In this document: piece after piece, positions 1 through 10,329 of the stretch | Numbering within the stretch: position 1 is the stretch's first letter | Layout of the letters: each line of letters begins with the position of its first letter | Assembly: GCF_007559335.1 (NCBI RefSeq) | Contig: NZ_VMBG01000002.1 | Span: 612,501-676,500 of the forward strand | Source of the DNA: Rariglobus hedericola | GTDB lineage: Bacteria; Verrucomicrobiota; Verrucomicrobiia; Opitutales; Opitutaceae | Length of the DNA: 64,000 nucleotides | Direction: 5' to 3' | Position numbers and translations under genes: made by a program | The notes under the pieces: model-generated | What the model saw: only the letters and a program-made list of their open reading frames with translations | Told to the model about the DNA's origin: nothing | The model's database searches: none

Positions 1-256
1 CTAAATTGACCCAAAATTCACGTATTGTTGGCGATAAACCGATTGACGGAATTTTTCTAAATTCCCATAGGTTGTGCCAAGTTTGATGAGTGACCACTAC
101 GGGTTGTGGTTAGTAACGCGTTGGTAAGTTTCAGCAACTTTGGTTCGCTTGAGGCTTCCATGCGTTAAAAAACAACCTCTGGTGCAAGCCATCTCCCGGC
201 TTATTGCTCTCCACCTGCGCTAATCGCGCCCCATTCATCTCCCTCTAATTTTAGTC

Positions 257-1342
<1,086 letters not shown>

Positions 1343-1547
1343 GCGATGCGCGCCCGCCTTCGCTCCTTCGTCATCGTTCTCTCCCGCTTTAAATCCGTCC
1401 CCGTCTGTTAACCTTGCACGGCACCGCGCCCGCCGCGTGTGCCGTTTGATTTTCTCCTCCGCCGGAGTTCGCTCCGGCGTTTCGTTTATCGTTTCCGTTT
1501 CTTTCAGCCGTCTCTTTTCACCGTCTCAGCCTCTCGTTTTTCCGTAG

Positions 1548-4500
1548 ATGAATCCTTCGCTCTCCCACGATCTCGCGCTCAAGCGCACCACGCACTCCTC
1601 CGACAACAAGCCCGCCTACGCCTGGCGCGACGCCGTTCTCTCCGACACGCCCCTCCTTCCCGAGATCGTTCTCCTCGCCCCCCAGGGTGAGACCAAGTTC
1701 GACCTCGGTGAGATCGCCGACACCCTCGGCAAGGCCCTCACCAACGTCCACCTCGCCCGCGGCGAGACCGCCAACATCTTCACTGCCGACACGCGCGCAT
1801 TCGTGGGCCGCATCGTGAAGGAAGTCGCCGCCAACCTCGCCGGCGAGGCCCTCCGCAAGTCCCCCCTGCGCATTTCGCTCAACGACCTCTACGAGCTCAT
1901 CGAGAAGACCCTCGTGGACAACAACGCCTACGACGTCGCCAAGAGCCTTCTCCTCAACCGCAGCCGCAAGCTCGCCACGCCCGCCCCCCACGCCACCGGC
2001 TCCGTTCGCGTCATCCGTCGCAACAAACAGGTCGTCCCTTTCATCGCGCAAAAGGTCGAGATCGCCGTCCGCAAGGCCTTCCTCTCGCTCCACCGCGACT
2101 CCACGCCCGCCGTCGCCATCACCGAGGCCGCCGCCGCCCGCGTCAACGCCTCCAAACAATCCTTCGTCCACATCGAAGAGATCCAGGACATCGTCCAGGA
2201 AGAGCTCATGAAGGCCGGCCACTTCAAGGTCGCCGAGTCCTACATCCTCTACCGCGCCCATCGCAACGAAGAGCGCACCGGCATCCTCGCTGAAACCGCC
2301 GCCGCCGAACCCGCCGCTCCCGCCCAGCCCTCGATGACCGTCATCAAACTCGCCAATGGCGACAACCACCTCTGGGACCGCGCCGACCTAAAGGCCCGCA
2401 TTTCCTTCGCCTCCATCGGCCTCGACCTCTGCCTCTCGCACGACGAGATCGAGGCCGAGCTCCTCCGCTCCGTCTTCGACGAGATCTCCAAGAAAGACCT
2501 CGACCAGACCATCGTCCTCAATTCGAAGACGCTCATCGAGAAGGACGCCGACTTCGCCAAGTTCTCCGGCCGCATCCAGCTCACCTACATCTACGAAGAA
2601 GTCCTCGGCTGGGACATCGTCAAAGACGGCATCGCCAAGCTGAAGAGCTTCCACATCGCCGCCTTCAAAGACTACCTCGCCCACGGCGTCGCCATCAAGC
2701 GCCTCAACCCGCGCCTCCTCGACTTCAACCTCGATAAACTCGCCGCCGTCCTCGACCCGTCCGCCGACCTCGAGCTCGACTTCCTTGGCATCCAGACGCT
2801 CTACGATCGCTACCTGATCATCGACAAGACCGTCAAACCCTCCCGCCGCCTCGAGACTCCCCAGTTCTTCTGGATCCGCGTCTCGATGGGCCTCTTCCTC
2901 GACGAGCCCGGCGACCGCGAAGCCAAGATCACCGGCCTCTACGAACTCTACAAGAGCCGCCGCTTCTGCTCCAGCACGCCGACCCTCTTCAACTCCGGCA
3001 CGCTCCACTCGCAGCTCTCCTCCTGCTACCTCTACTACGTCGATGACTCCCTCGAAGGCATCATGTATCGCGGCATCGCCGAGAACGCCCAGCTCTCCAA
3101 GTGGGCCGGCGGCCTCGGCGGCTCGTGGACCGCGGTCCGCGGCACCGGCGCGCACATCGGCGGCACCAACGGCGAATCCCAGGGCGTCATCCCGTTCCTG
3201 AAACTCCACAACGACCAGCTCGTCGCCGTCAACCAGGGCGGCAAGCGCAAGGGCTCCGGCTGCGCCTACCTCGAGTCCTGGCACAACGACATCTTCGAGT
3301 TCCTCGAGCTCCGCAAGAACACCGGTGACGACCGCCGTCGCACCCACGACATGAACACGGCGAACTGGATTCCCGACCTCTTCATGAAACGCATGGAGGC
3401 CCGCGCCCAGTGGACCCTCTTCCGCGCCAACGAAACCAAGGACCTCCACGACCTCTACGGCAAAAAGTTCGAGGAAGCCTACGTCCGCTACGAGAAGCTC
3501 GCCGAGGAAGGCAAAATCTACGGCCAGAAGATCGAAGCCCTCGAGCTCTGGAAGAAAATGCTCTCGATGCTCTTCGAGACCGGCCACCCCTGGATCACCT
3601 TCAAAGACGCCTGCAACCTCCGCTCCCCGCAGGACCACGTCGGCGTCATCCACTCGTCGAACCTCTGCACCGAGATCACGCTCAACACCTCCAACGACGA
3701 GACCGCCGTCTGCAACCTCGGCTCCGTCATCCTCGAGAACCACCTCCTCCCCGACGGCCAGCTCGACCACAAGAAGCTCCGCGAGACCATCCAGACCGCC
3801 GTGCGCGCCCTGGACAACGTCATCGACATCAACTTCTACCCGACCAAGGCCGCCGAGACCTCCAACCGCCGCCACCGTCCCATCGGCCTCGGCGTCATGG
3901 GCCTCGCCCACGCCCTCTACCTCCGCGGACACGCCTTCGCCTCCCCCGAGGCCGTCGAGTTCAACGACGAGGCCATGGAAGCCATCGCCTACTACGCCTA
4001 CGAAGCCAGCTCCGACCTCGCCGCCGAACGTGGCACCTACAGCAGCTACAAAGGCTCCAAGTGGGACCGCGGCCTCCTCCCGCAAGACACCATCGACCTC
4101 CTCGAGAACGAACGCGGCGTCCCCGTCGAAGTTCCCCGCGGCGGCCGCATGGACTGGACGCCCCTCCGCGCCAAGATCGCCAAACACGGCATGCGCAACA
4201 GCAACGTCCTCGCCATCGCGCCCACCGCCACGATCTCCAACATCACGGCCACCTCGCCCTGCATCGAGCCCACCTACAAGAACCTCTTCGTCAAATCCAA
4301 CCTCTCCGGCGAATTCATCGTCCTGAATTACTTCCTCGTGAAGGACCTCAAGGCCCGCGGACTCTGGAACCAGGAGATGATCGACAACCTCAAGTATTTC
4401 GACGGAGACCTGAAGGACATCGACGCCGTCCCCGCCGACCTGAAGACGAAATACCTCACTGCCTTCGACATCGACTTCAAGTGGGTGATCGAAGCCGCCG

Positions 4501-4829
4501 CCCGCCGCCAGAAGTGGATCGACCAGTCCCAGTCGGTGAACCTCTGGCTGAAGACCCCCGACCTGAAGACCCTGTCGCACATGTATCGCCAAGCCTGGCA
4601 CGTGGGCCTCAAGACGACCTACTACCTGCGCACCCTCGGCGCCTCCAACATCGAGAAGGCCACGGTCGCGGTGAAGAAGGAAGTCCGCGGCGCCGCCGGC
4701 GAGACCAAGGCCGAAACCGCCACCCGCGATGCGTCCGACGCAGCCAAGAAGACCTACACCGCCGAGGAAAAACGCGTCTGCAGCATCGAAGCCATGAAGA
4801 ACGGCGAAGAGTGCGAAGCCTGCCAATAA
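1548..4829 (+). CDS. nrdA: Ribonucleotide reductase, large (alpha) subunit with repeated ATP-cones
   Basis: Catalytic subunit reducing ribonucleoside diphosphates. Visible active-site cysteines are C493 (SSCYLYY), C707 (NLCTEI) and C722 (AVCNLGS), with the C-terminal redox pair C1089/C1092 in the last residues (CEACQ). The 214-residue spacing between the first two equals that of E. coli C225/C439. At 1093 aa it is far longer than E. coli NrdA (about 760) because the N-terminal 350 residues hold ATP-cone modules: two clear ones (about 147-235, starting VRVIRRNKQ, and about 265-345, starting MTVIKLANG) and a weaker first one (about 37-125). Multiple cones are also seen in the chlamydial enzyme and imply elaborate nucleotide control of activity. 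It is followed by a strong terminator. Confidence 0.97.
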   Translation: MNPSLSHDLALKRTTHSSDNKPAYAWRDAVLSDTPLLPEIVLLAPQGETKFDLGEIADTLGKALTNVHLARGETANIFTADTRAFVGRIVKEVAANLAGEALRKSPLRISLNDLYELIEKTLVDNNAYDVAKSLLLNRSRKLATPAPHATGSVRVIRRNKQVVPFIAQKVEIAVRKAFLSLHRDSTPAVAITEAAAARVNASKQSFVHIEEIQDIVQEELMKAGHFKVAESYILYRAHRNEERTGILAETAAAEPAAPAQPSMTVIKLANGDNHLWDRADLKARISFASIGLDLCLSHDEIEAELLRSVFDEISKKDLDQTIVLNSKTLIEKDADFAKFSGRIQLTYIYEEVLGWDIVKDGIAKLKSFHIAAFKDYLAHGVAIKRLNPRLLDFNLDKLAAVLDPSADLELDFLGIQTLYDRYLIIDKTVKPSRRLETPQFFWIRVSMGLFLDEPGDREAKITGLYELYKSRRFCSSTPTLFNSGTLHSQLSSCYLYYVDDSLEGIMYRGIAENAQLSKWAGGLGGSWTAVRGTGAHIGGTNGESQGVIPFLKLHNDQLVAVNQGGKRKGSGCAYLESWHNDIFEFLELRKNTGDDRRRTHDMNTANWIPDLFMKRMEARAQWTLFRANETKDLHDLYGKKFEEAYVRYEKLAEEGKIYGQKIEALELWKKMLSMLFETGHPWITFKDACNLRSPQDHVGVIHSSNLCTEITLNTSNDETAVCNLGSVILENHLLPDGQLDHKKLRETIQTAVRALDNVIDINFYPTKAAETSNRRHRPIGLGVMGLAHALYLRGHAFASPEAVEFNDEAMEAIAYYAYEASSDLAAERGTYSSYKGSKWDRGLLPQDTIDLLENERGVPVEVPRGGRMDWTPLRAKIAKHGMRNSNVLAIAPTATISNITATSPCIEPTYKNLFVKSNLSGEFIVLNYFLVKDLKARGLWNQEMIDNLKYFDGDLKDIDAVPADLKTKYLTAFDIDFKWVIEAAARRQKWIDQSQSVNLWLKTPDLKTLSHMYRQAWHVGLKTTYYLRTLGASNIEKATVAVKKEVRGAAGETKAETATRDASDAAKKTYTAEEKRVCSIEAMKNGEECEACQ

Positions 4830-4840
4830 ACCCCTAAACG

Positions 4841-4874
4841 AAAAAGCCCCGGTCGGAAGACCGGGGCTTTTTTC
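4841..4874 (+). terminator. Rho-independent terminator after nrdA
   Basis: A perfect stem (AAAAAGCCCCGGTC pairing with GACCGGGGCTTTTT) around a GGAA loop, ending in a T run, 12 bases after the nrdA stop. Its A-rich left flank makes it potentially bidirectional. It separates the nrd operon from the AT-rich accessory genes. Confidence 0.95.
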
Positions 4875-4906
4875 ATCTTTCAATTCGGATACGAACGCTG
4901 ACGTAT

Positions 4907-6265
4907 ATGAATCCTAATGAATCCCAAATGGTGCGCGATAATCTCGCGCAGATCGAGAATACCAATGTTGCCGGTTTAGTGGGCGAGAGTTGGCCAAATC
5001 AGGATATGAGTGTAATTGACGTTGGTGGAATGAATGCAGCCCATATGGTGGCTGTATTAAAACGCATAGGCGTGTGTTTTGGCAACGCACTCGACGAAGA
5101 TGCACAGCTTCTGCCCCGATTCTTTCCAAATAATCAAAATTTCCGGCAACCTCTAGATGTAATTAACGAACTACAGGTTCTGTTGAGTAATATCCAGGCA
5201 AGGGCTTGGGGTGAAGTGGCGACACGATGCACTTGGATTGCTCAGTATTTAATGTTGTGCGGATATTGGAGTAAGACGACAAAGCGGGCGCATGCTGTAT
5301 ACGAAAAGAAAGCATCTGAATTAGTTAGTTCGGCCGAATTGAAAGTTGAGGAGATGGAAACATCATTGAAGGTTTTACGAGCAGAGAAAGATGATCTCCT
5401 TAAACGAATTAAAGAGGCCAACTCTGCATTGGGGGAAATCACATCTGAACTGCAGGCTGCTAGGGGTGAAAAACAGCAAATCGCAGATTTGCTTACTTCT
5501 GCAAGTAATGATCAGGGGAAACTCTCCAGCATTCTCGCTACGCAATCTAATTATCTCCAAGTTGCTGAGAAACATATAAACCAAAATCAAGCGAGTCAGC
5601 AGCAATTGGATTTGGCCCTCAAAGATGCGGATGCATTTTATAAGACCGCGAAGACCGATTCCGAATGGGTGTCTGCTAAAAGAAAAGAAATTGAAGAATT
5701 AACAGGAAAAGCTGCCGACGGTTCTTTGGGGGGAACTTTCCGGGCACGAAAGGATGAGTTGGAGTTGTCGGTTAAGACATGGAGAAGTATTGCATTCCTC
5801 TCGGCGGTCATGGCCGCGATTTACGTGCCTGTCGCGTTTATATTTATACCGTCACCACATACAAGCGACGGTCTTATTCTTTTGGCTAATATAGGTAAAA
5901 TTATTCCAGTGGCGGTATATTTGGGTTTTGTTCTTAAGCAGTATTCTCGGGAGAGGAGTTTTTTGGAGGAATATGCATTCAAGACATCAGTTGCGTTTGT
6001 TGTTAACGCCTATGCTGATCAATTGGCTAGTGTTAGATTCCAAAAAACACTGGAAGAGTTTGGCGGTGATCAAGCTGCATGGGGCTTGTATCTTGATAAA
6101 CGTGAAATGGATCGAAAAAAACTGATCAAGGAAACTGTCGATAGGCTATTTACGCCTCCCCAAGTCCATGAGGAAAAAGCTCCGAGTCTAGTCGCGTTTC
6201 GTCCAAAAGCTGCGGTAGATATACTTAGGGAAGCCAAAGAACTCCTGAGTGAAGCTAAGAAATAG
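4907..6265 (+). CDS. Coiled-coil protein with two C-terminal membrane segments
   Basis: I do not recognise a family. The 452-aa protein has a soluble N-terminal part (1-130), a long coiled coil (about 140-270, rich in E/K/L heptads such as VEEMETSLKVLRAEKDDLLKRI), two hydrophobic membrane segments (about 295-315, IAFLSAVMAAIYVPVAFIF, and about 325-345), and a cytoplasmic-looking C-terminus. Codon use is AT-rich compared with the nrd genes beside it, so recent acquisition is likely. The ATG sits 33 bases after the nrdA terminator. Coiled-coil plus membrane hairpin architectures are common among accessory and defence genes, but nothing here fixes a function. Confidence 0.85.
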   Translation: MNPNESQMVRDNLAQIENTNVAGLVGESWPNQDMSVIDVGGMNAAHMVAVLKRIGVCFGNALDEDAQLLPRFFPNNQNFRQPLDVINELQVLLSNIQARAWGEVATRCTWIAQYLMLCGYWSKTTKRAHAVYEKKASELVSSAELKVEEMETSLKVLRAEKDDLLKRIKEANSALGEITSELQAARGEKQQIADLLTSASNDQGKLSSILATQSNYLQVAEKHINQNQASQQQLDLALKDADAFYKTAKTDSEWVSAKRKEIEELTGKAADGSLGGTFRARKDELELSVKTWRSIAFLSAVMAAIYVPVAFIFIPSPHTSDGLILLANIGKIIPVAVYLGFVLKQYSRERSFLEEYAFKTSVAFVVNAYADQLASVRFQKTLEEFGGDQAAWGLYLDKREMDRKKLIKETVDRLFTPPQVHEEKAPSLVAFRPKAAVDILREAKELLSEAKK

Positions 6266-6280
6266 TAAGTTAATGGAGCG

Positions 6281-6324
6281 CGACGAGCCAACGCCAAGCA
6301 AATGGGCGACGAGCCAAAGGGGTC
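6281..6324 (+). repeat. Dispersed 18-bp repeat, two copies
   Basis: Copies of an 18-bp unit, CGACGAGCCAAAGGGGTC, begin at 6281 (degenerate) and 6307 (best copy) between two accessory genes. Related copies lie at 7855, 7873, 8887 and, more weakly, 10653. Always intergenic, never in the high-GC core genes seen here. Confidence 0.7.
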
Positions 6325-6444
6325 TGGCCGCTAGGTGCATGCTAGCCTAGGTTGATTTTTGGGCGCCGCCCGAGTCCTGTTCCGGAATTGTAGCAGTTGC
6401 ATTTAAATTTATCACACAAATGGAGCTTATTTCATGCGTTTTAT

Positions 6445-7845
6445 ATGGATATTGAGCTAAAGGACCGGCGGCTATGTGCTAGATGTGTTCAAGAGCCTTA
6501 TCTTAAGGATATTATTGAGACGAGCGGAGAGGAGGTCGATTGTGATTACTGTGATTTTCACGGCAGAAGCCTCGCTCTTGAAGAAGTCGCAGCCCTGATC
6601 GAGAAGGCGTTTGGGCAACATTACGAACAGATCACTGCGAATGATGATTTTGATAAGCTAATAGGGGAGGAGCTATCTAACGTTATCGCTGATGCGGCGG
6701 AAATCTCCGAGGACTGTGCCGAAGACATTCGTGAAATTATAGATAATAAGACATCCGGTGCGCCCGATGAACAGTATGGCGATGATCCTTTTAATGCAGA
6801 CGCCTGCTATGCGCGAAAAAGCCCGGATGATATTTACTATCAGGAGAAATGGCACTATTTCGAACATAGCATTAAGACGAGGGCTCGATTTTTTAGCCGC
6901 ACCGGCTACGATACACTAAAAGAAGTTTTCGCTGAGCTGGATGCCTATCGCACTTACAACAGGCAGTCTGTCATTGTGGAGGCGGGAAGTGAACAAGGAC
7001 TGAAATCGCTTTATCGGGCTCGTGTTTTCCAATCGGAAGAAAAGCTTAAGGAAGCACTAATGCGTCCTGATAGGCAGATTTCGCCTCCTGATACCGCGCA
7101 TGCATTAGCGGGCCGAATGAATGCACGCGGTATTTCTGTTTTTTACGGTGCCACTAAACCTGAAACGGCGCTGGCCGAATTGAGGCCTCCTGTTTGCAGT
7201 GATGTGGTTATTGGACGTTTCGATATTATTAAAAAGGTTCGCTTGCTGGACGTCGGTGCTCTTGCCGGAGTTAAGGTAGATGGCAGTATTTTTGATCCTT
7301 CCTACATAAAGCGATTGGAGCGCGCAAAATTTCTTCGTTCGCTAAGTAATCGTATTACACGCCCCGTTTTGCCTGATGATGAGTTGTCGGAATATTTGGT
7401 CACTCAAGCAATCGCCGACTTTTTGGCTACAGAATTAAAACTGGATGGTGTTATCTATTGTTCGGCTCAATCTAAGGAAGGGATCAATGTGGCGCTCTTT
7501 AATCATGCATCATGCGTGGAGCTGTATGAAATGCCGAAGGGAACGACGATTGAGGCATCAACTTATAATACTGATGACGATGGACCGTATAGGGATTACT
7601 CGGTCCATGAAACCCTTCCGCCTAAATCGACACCTCAACCAAAACATGAGCATTTTTGGGGATTTGGGAAAGAGGTAGAGATGTCGGCTCCAATTTCTTC
7701 TGAGCCGTTTCTCAAACTCGATATGGAAAGCCTTAGGGTCCATCATGTCGCAAGTGTAGCCTACACCACAGAAGAATCGGTCGTAGCCCGTTATCGCTTT
7801 CAACAACCTGATGTAAATGATGAAGCCAGTGGGCCGATTTTTTAG
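6445..7845 (+). CDS. HEPN/RES N-terminal domain plus RES domain protein (toxin-like)
   Basis: RES domains are ADP-ribosyltransferase-fold modules; characterised RES toxins destroy NAD+ or modify metabolic enzymes. Residues about 9-55 form the N-terminal region with two CxxC pairs (CARC, CDYC) typical of the HEPN/RES N-terminal domain. The RES domain follows from about 205; the hallmark residues are visible in YRARVF (Arg), TALAELRP (Glu) and YCSAQSKEG (Ser). I choose the ATG at 6445 because the protein then starts just ahead of the first CxxC, as in relatives; a TTG at 6397 would add 16 residues. No Xre-type antitoxin gene lies next to it, which is unusual for a RES toxin. AT-rich codon use and flanking repeats suggest acquisition. 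Confidence 0.85.
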   Translation: MDIELKDRRLCARCVQEPYLKDIIETSGEEVDCDYCDFHGRSLALEEVAALIEKAFGQHYEQITANDDFDKLIGEELSNVIADAAEISEDCAEDIREIIDNKTSGAPDEQYGDDPFNADACYARKSPDDIYYQEKWHYFEHSIKTRARFFSRTGYDTLKEVFAELDAYRTYNRQSVIVEAGSEQGLKSLYRARVFQSEEKLKEALMRPDRQISPPDTAHALAGRMNARGISVFYGATKPETALAELRPPVCSDVVIGRFDIIKKVRLLDVGALAGVKVDGSIFDPSYIKRLERAKFLRSLSNRITRPVLPDDELSEYLVTQAIADFLATELKLDGVIYCSAQSKEGINVALFNHASCVELYEMPKGTTIEASTYNTDDDGPYRDYSVHETLPPKSTPQPKHEHFWGFGKEVEMSAPISSEPFLKLDMESLRVHHVASVAYTTEESVVARYRFQQPDVNDEASGPIF

Positions 7846-7854
7846 ATAATAAGC

Positions 7855-7890
7855 CGACGAGCTAATGGGGTCCGACAAGCAAACGGGTCA
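7855..7890 (+). repeat. Dispersed 18-bp repeat, tandem pair
   Basis: Two adjacent 18-bp units, CGACGAGCTAATGGGGTC (7855-7872) and CGACAAGCAAACGGGTCA (7873-7890), of the same family as 6281-6324 and 8887-8904. They start just after the RES gene stop and run into the hairpin at 7893. Confidence 0.7.
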
Positions 7891-7892
7891 GT

Positions 7893-7922
7893 CCGAGAAT
7901 TGTAAGTTGCCACAATTCTCGG
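7893..7922 (+). repeat. Perfect 11-bp inverted repeat, REP-like or terminator hairpin
   Basis: CCGAGAATTGT and its exact complement ACAATTCTCGG flank an 8-base loop. A run of five T follows at 7930, so it might terminate the RES gene transcript, but its fusion to the dispersed 18-bp repeats looks more like a REP-type element. Confidence 0.6.
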
Positions 7923-8026
7923 CCTGATGCTTTTTCGCTCTCCGGCTCTTTTCTCGAAAATTGCTATCGATGGAAATCATTCAATTTCATTGCTTTTTGT
8001 GGCGACTGAGCCTCTAAATTTTTCTT

Positions 8027-8830
8027 ATGGATGAGGCGAAACCTAGTTGGTCTTCGATGGCAATTGATAGCGGGGCGTGGATATTCGGTGCGACGGCGAT
8101 CGCATATCTTTGTGCCTATTTATTCGAGCGCGGAGCTTTAGGGCATTTTGGCGTCCCTCCTGAATTTATTGAGGTGAGTGTGATGTGTTTAGTGTCTACG
8201 GGTGGCGCCTTTTTGGTGTTCTCAGTATTGCTGCTACAGTTTTGGTCTTCTGCTCTCCAGCTAGATGAAATGGTGGATTTCGGTCGTTTTAAAGGGCTTG
8301 GGAGGTTGCTAGCCAAATGGTGGATTTTCTTTCTAATGTGGGGAATTGGGTTTCTGTTTTTTAGTTATAATTGGACGACCTTGTTGGTGTTTTCTGTCTG
8401 GTTTTTGAATTTTTTGATGGATGTATTGATCCCATTAATCCCCAAGGAGGACGGTGTTAATTATGACGAACGATTGTATGCGTGGCTGAATAAGCCACAA
8501 GGGAAGGCGAATATTGATCCTTCTCGAAAATCATTTTTGAAGGGTAAGGTTGCGAGTGTTTTTGCTGTTATTGGGGTTGTATCTCTTTTGTGCTTATTTT
8601 CTGGGCAGATTGCGGCTGCTGCACGAACGAATTACGCATCGCTTGACTCTGAAAAAGGTTATTTGGTTTTAAGGCATTATGGTTCTAAGTATTTATTGGT
8701 AAGATATGATTCGGTGAGCCGGATTTTTGCTCGCGAATATAAGATCGTTAGGGAGGAAGATGTTAACGGAAATATACATGTTGTGAATGTGGGCTGGCGT
8801 TCGAAAGTGTCGGAGCCGGATAAGCAATAA
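8027..8830 (+). CDS. Unknown integral membrane protein
   Basis: No recognised family. The 267-aa protein has about four membrane segments (near 18-32, 48-70, 95-135 and 178-195), followed by an extracytoplasmic or cytoplasmic C-terminal domain of about 70 residues (YLVLRHYGSKYLLVRYDSV) that resembles the small beta-rich tails of other membrane proteins of unknown role. Codon use is AT-rich like its two upstream neighbours, and it is bounded by the same dispersed 18-bp repeats, so it is probably part of the same acquired block. Confidence 0.85.
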   Translation: MDEAKPSWSSMAIDSGAWIFGATAIAYLCAYLFERGALGHFGVPPEFIEVSVMCLVSTGGAFLVFSVLLLQFWSSALQLDEMVDFGRFKGLGRLLAKWWIFFLMWGIGFLFFSYNWTTLLVFSVWFLNFLMDVLIPLIPKEDGVNYDERLYAWLNKPQGKANIDPSRKSFLKGKVASVFAVIGVVSLLCLFSGQIAAAARTNYASLDSEKGYLVLRHYGSKYLLVRYDSVSRIFAREYKIVREEDVNGNIHVVNVGWRSKVSEPDKQ

Positions 8831-8886
8831 GCGCCCGTTGCCAATGTGGCATTCCGAAGGCTCGACTAGAGATATGTTATCGCGTC

Positions 8887-8904
8887 CGACGAGCCAATGG
8901 GGTC
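8887..8904 (+). repeat. Dispersed 18-bp repeat copy
   Basis: CGACGAGCCAATGGGGTC, one mismatch from the copy at 6307, located in the gap after the membrane protein gene. Confidence 0.65.
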
Positions 8905-8976
8905 GGGCCGAGTATTGTTGTATTTTAGGTCCGGGCAGAAATCTAAACGGCTATTCAAGGGGGGGGATTCGCCCGA

Positions 8977-9294
8977 TTATCGCGGCAGCGGATCCGCCAC
9001 GAGGTAGAAGGGCTTGCCGCGGGAGTCGGGACGCCAGCCCATGTCGATGGCTTTCGCGGTGAACTCTTGGATTCTGATCGCCAGTTGCGCAGGGGCGGCA
9101 GGGCGTTTGGGCGGATAGTCTCCCGCATCAAATTCAATCACGAGTTCGCGCGTGGTTTCCCCTGCCAGGCTTACACGCGCGGAGATCCCGCGGACGTGGG
9201 TGTTCACGGCGACTTCGCCGCCGTAATGCCTCACGCTCCATTTGAATTTATCCGCTCCCAACTGAAATTGTCCTGACGAATCGAGTCGCGACAT
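8977..9294 (-). CDS. Small hypothetical protein
   Basis: A 105-aa soluble protein with no signal peptide or membrane segment and no family I recognise. The composition (alternating polar and hydrophobic residues such as FKWSVRHYGGEVAVNTHV and ELVIEFDAGDYPP) and codon bias look like a real gene. It converges on the preceding plus-strand membrane protein gene and may share the 90-base downstream spacing with the next minus-strand gene. Function unknown. Confidence 0.6.
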   Translation of the reverse strand: MSRLDSSGQFQLGADKFKWSVRHYGGEVAVNTHVRGISARVSLAGETTRELVIEFDAGDYPPKRPAAPAQLAIRIQEFTAKAIDMGWRPDSRGKPFYLVADPLPR

Positions 9295-9382
9295 GACCTC
9301 TGCGTAAGCTTCGCCTGCTGGACGACAATCCTGAAGCTAACGGTGTAGGTCGAGTTTTGCGGTCGAGTGCCAGGCTTTCAGC

Positions 9383-9988
9383 TTAATCTTTGAGGGGCAG
9401 GCGGGAGATTGCCTGGTCGATTGTCTTGGTGAACTCCGGGCTCTCGTTTTTTGAAGCTTCGCGATAGGCGGTCAGCCAATCCTTGAGCGAAGGCACATCC
9501 TGTTCGGTGATTCGCTCATTTCGAATCACTGAGGGCCGCATCAGAACGTCGGTTAAATATCGTCCACCTTGATACGCATCGTCGAAGTGCTGCCATAACC
9601 ACACGAGATTTGCCGCCAGTTGGGCTTTTACCGTGGGCGGACTCGCAAACATTTCGAAGCATTGCTCCGTCATTTTCACATCACCTAGGGCGGAGTGAAA
9701 CCAGTAGTTAGGCGAATGCCGGGTGCCCGGCGACAGGGTCACCACCGTTCGCCATTGATCCTCGGGAGCCTCGGGGCTTTGCAGTGCGGCAGATACCCAG
9801 GTGGGCGTTACCTTTCGGTCCGTTATGCGCCAGAACCAGTAACGCGTGTAACGCTCATGGCCGCTCGCGATATTGATTTCACGGGTCCAGCAATTGATGT
9901 GAGACCAGCCTGAATGCCAGTAGGTAAGATACGCAAAGAGTCCCAGCACGCAGACAGTGCACAGCAAAGGGGTAATCAGCCGCCGCAT
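9383..9988 (-). CDS. Hypothetical membrane-anchored protein
   Basis: A 201-aa protein starting MRRLITPLLCTVCVLGLF, an N-terminal membrane anchor or uncleaved signal (residues 4-20), followed by a soluble domain rich in Trp (HSGWSHINCW, YWFWRI, LVWLWQHF). I chose the ATG at 9988 because it places the hydrophobic segment at the N-terminus; an upstream start at 10039 would add 17 polar residues. The C-terminal half looks all-helical. No known family. It faces the repeat region 10040-10694. Confidence 0.65.
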   Translation of the reverse strand: MRRLITPLLCTVCVLGLFAYLTYWHSGWSHINCWTREINIASGHERYTRYWFWRITDRKVTPTWVSAALQSPEAPEDQWRTVVTLSPGTRHSPNYWFHSALGDVKMTEQCFEMFASPPTVKAQLAANLVWLWQHFDDAYQGGRYLTDVLMRPSVIRNERITEQDVPSLKDWLTAYREASKNESPEFTKTIDQAISRLPLKD

Positions 9989-10094
9989 TTCGTTAGTTGG
10001 AGTTGAAAGCGCATGTCTGGCCAGCCCGGAAGCATCCATCTAAGCGTCGAACGCGAGGCTTGGGACGGCAGGTCGATGGCGTCCGCCCGCCTGC

Positions 10095-10275
10095 TAGAAT
10101 ATCAGTCTGGTGAGATCTTATCTCGTCGCGAATAGACCTGATATCGGCACGTCTCATTGTGATAGGGGCGGGCTCATATCTTAAATGGCCCAGCTGATAT
10201 CTGCTGGGGATTCAGGGAATTGACCGGGGAAGGGGCCGAGATGCGATATGAGGCCTCTGAGATGTCATATCAGGC
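10095..10275. repeat. Degenerate array with about 21-bp period (ATATC motif)
   Basis: The motif ATATC, or a close variant with GATA, recurs at about 10099, 10119, 10141, 10161, 10176, 10197, 10246 and 10267, giving steps of roughly 20-21 bases with one short and one skipped interval. There is no conserved spacer and no open frame of note, so this is neither CRISPR nor a clear gene. Confidence 0.6.
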
Positions 10276-10329
10276 CGCACCCAAGCCTTCTCGTCCCCAA
10301 CGGAGGGAGGCTGCCCGAGGTTAGGGCGT

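Noticed and set aside
2388-4883. Very long open frame on the minus strand opposite nrdA
   Set aside because: It is the mirror of high-GC codon bias in a real gene; its translation is low-complexity Gly/Val/Glu/Asp with no domain, and nrdA is certain.
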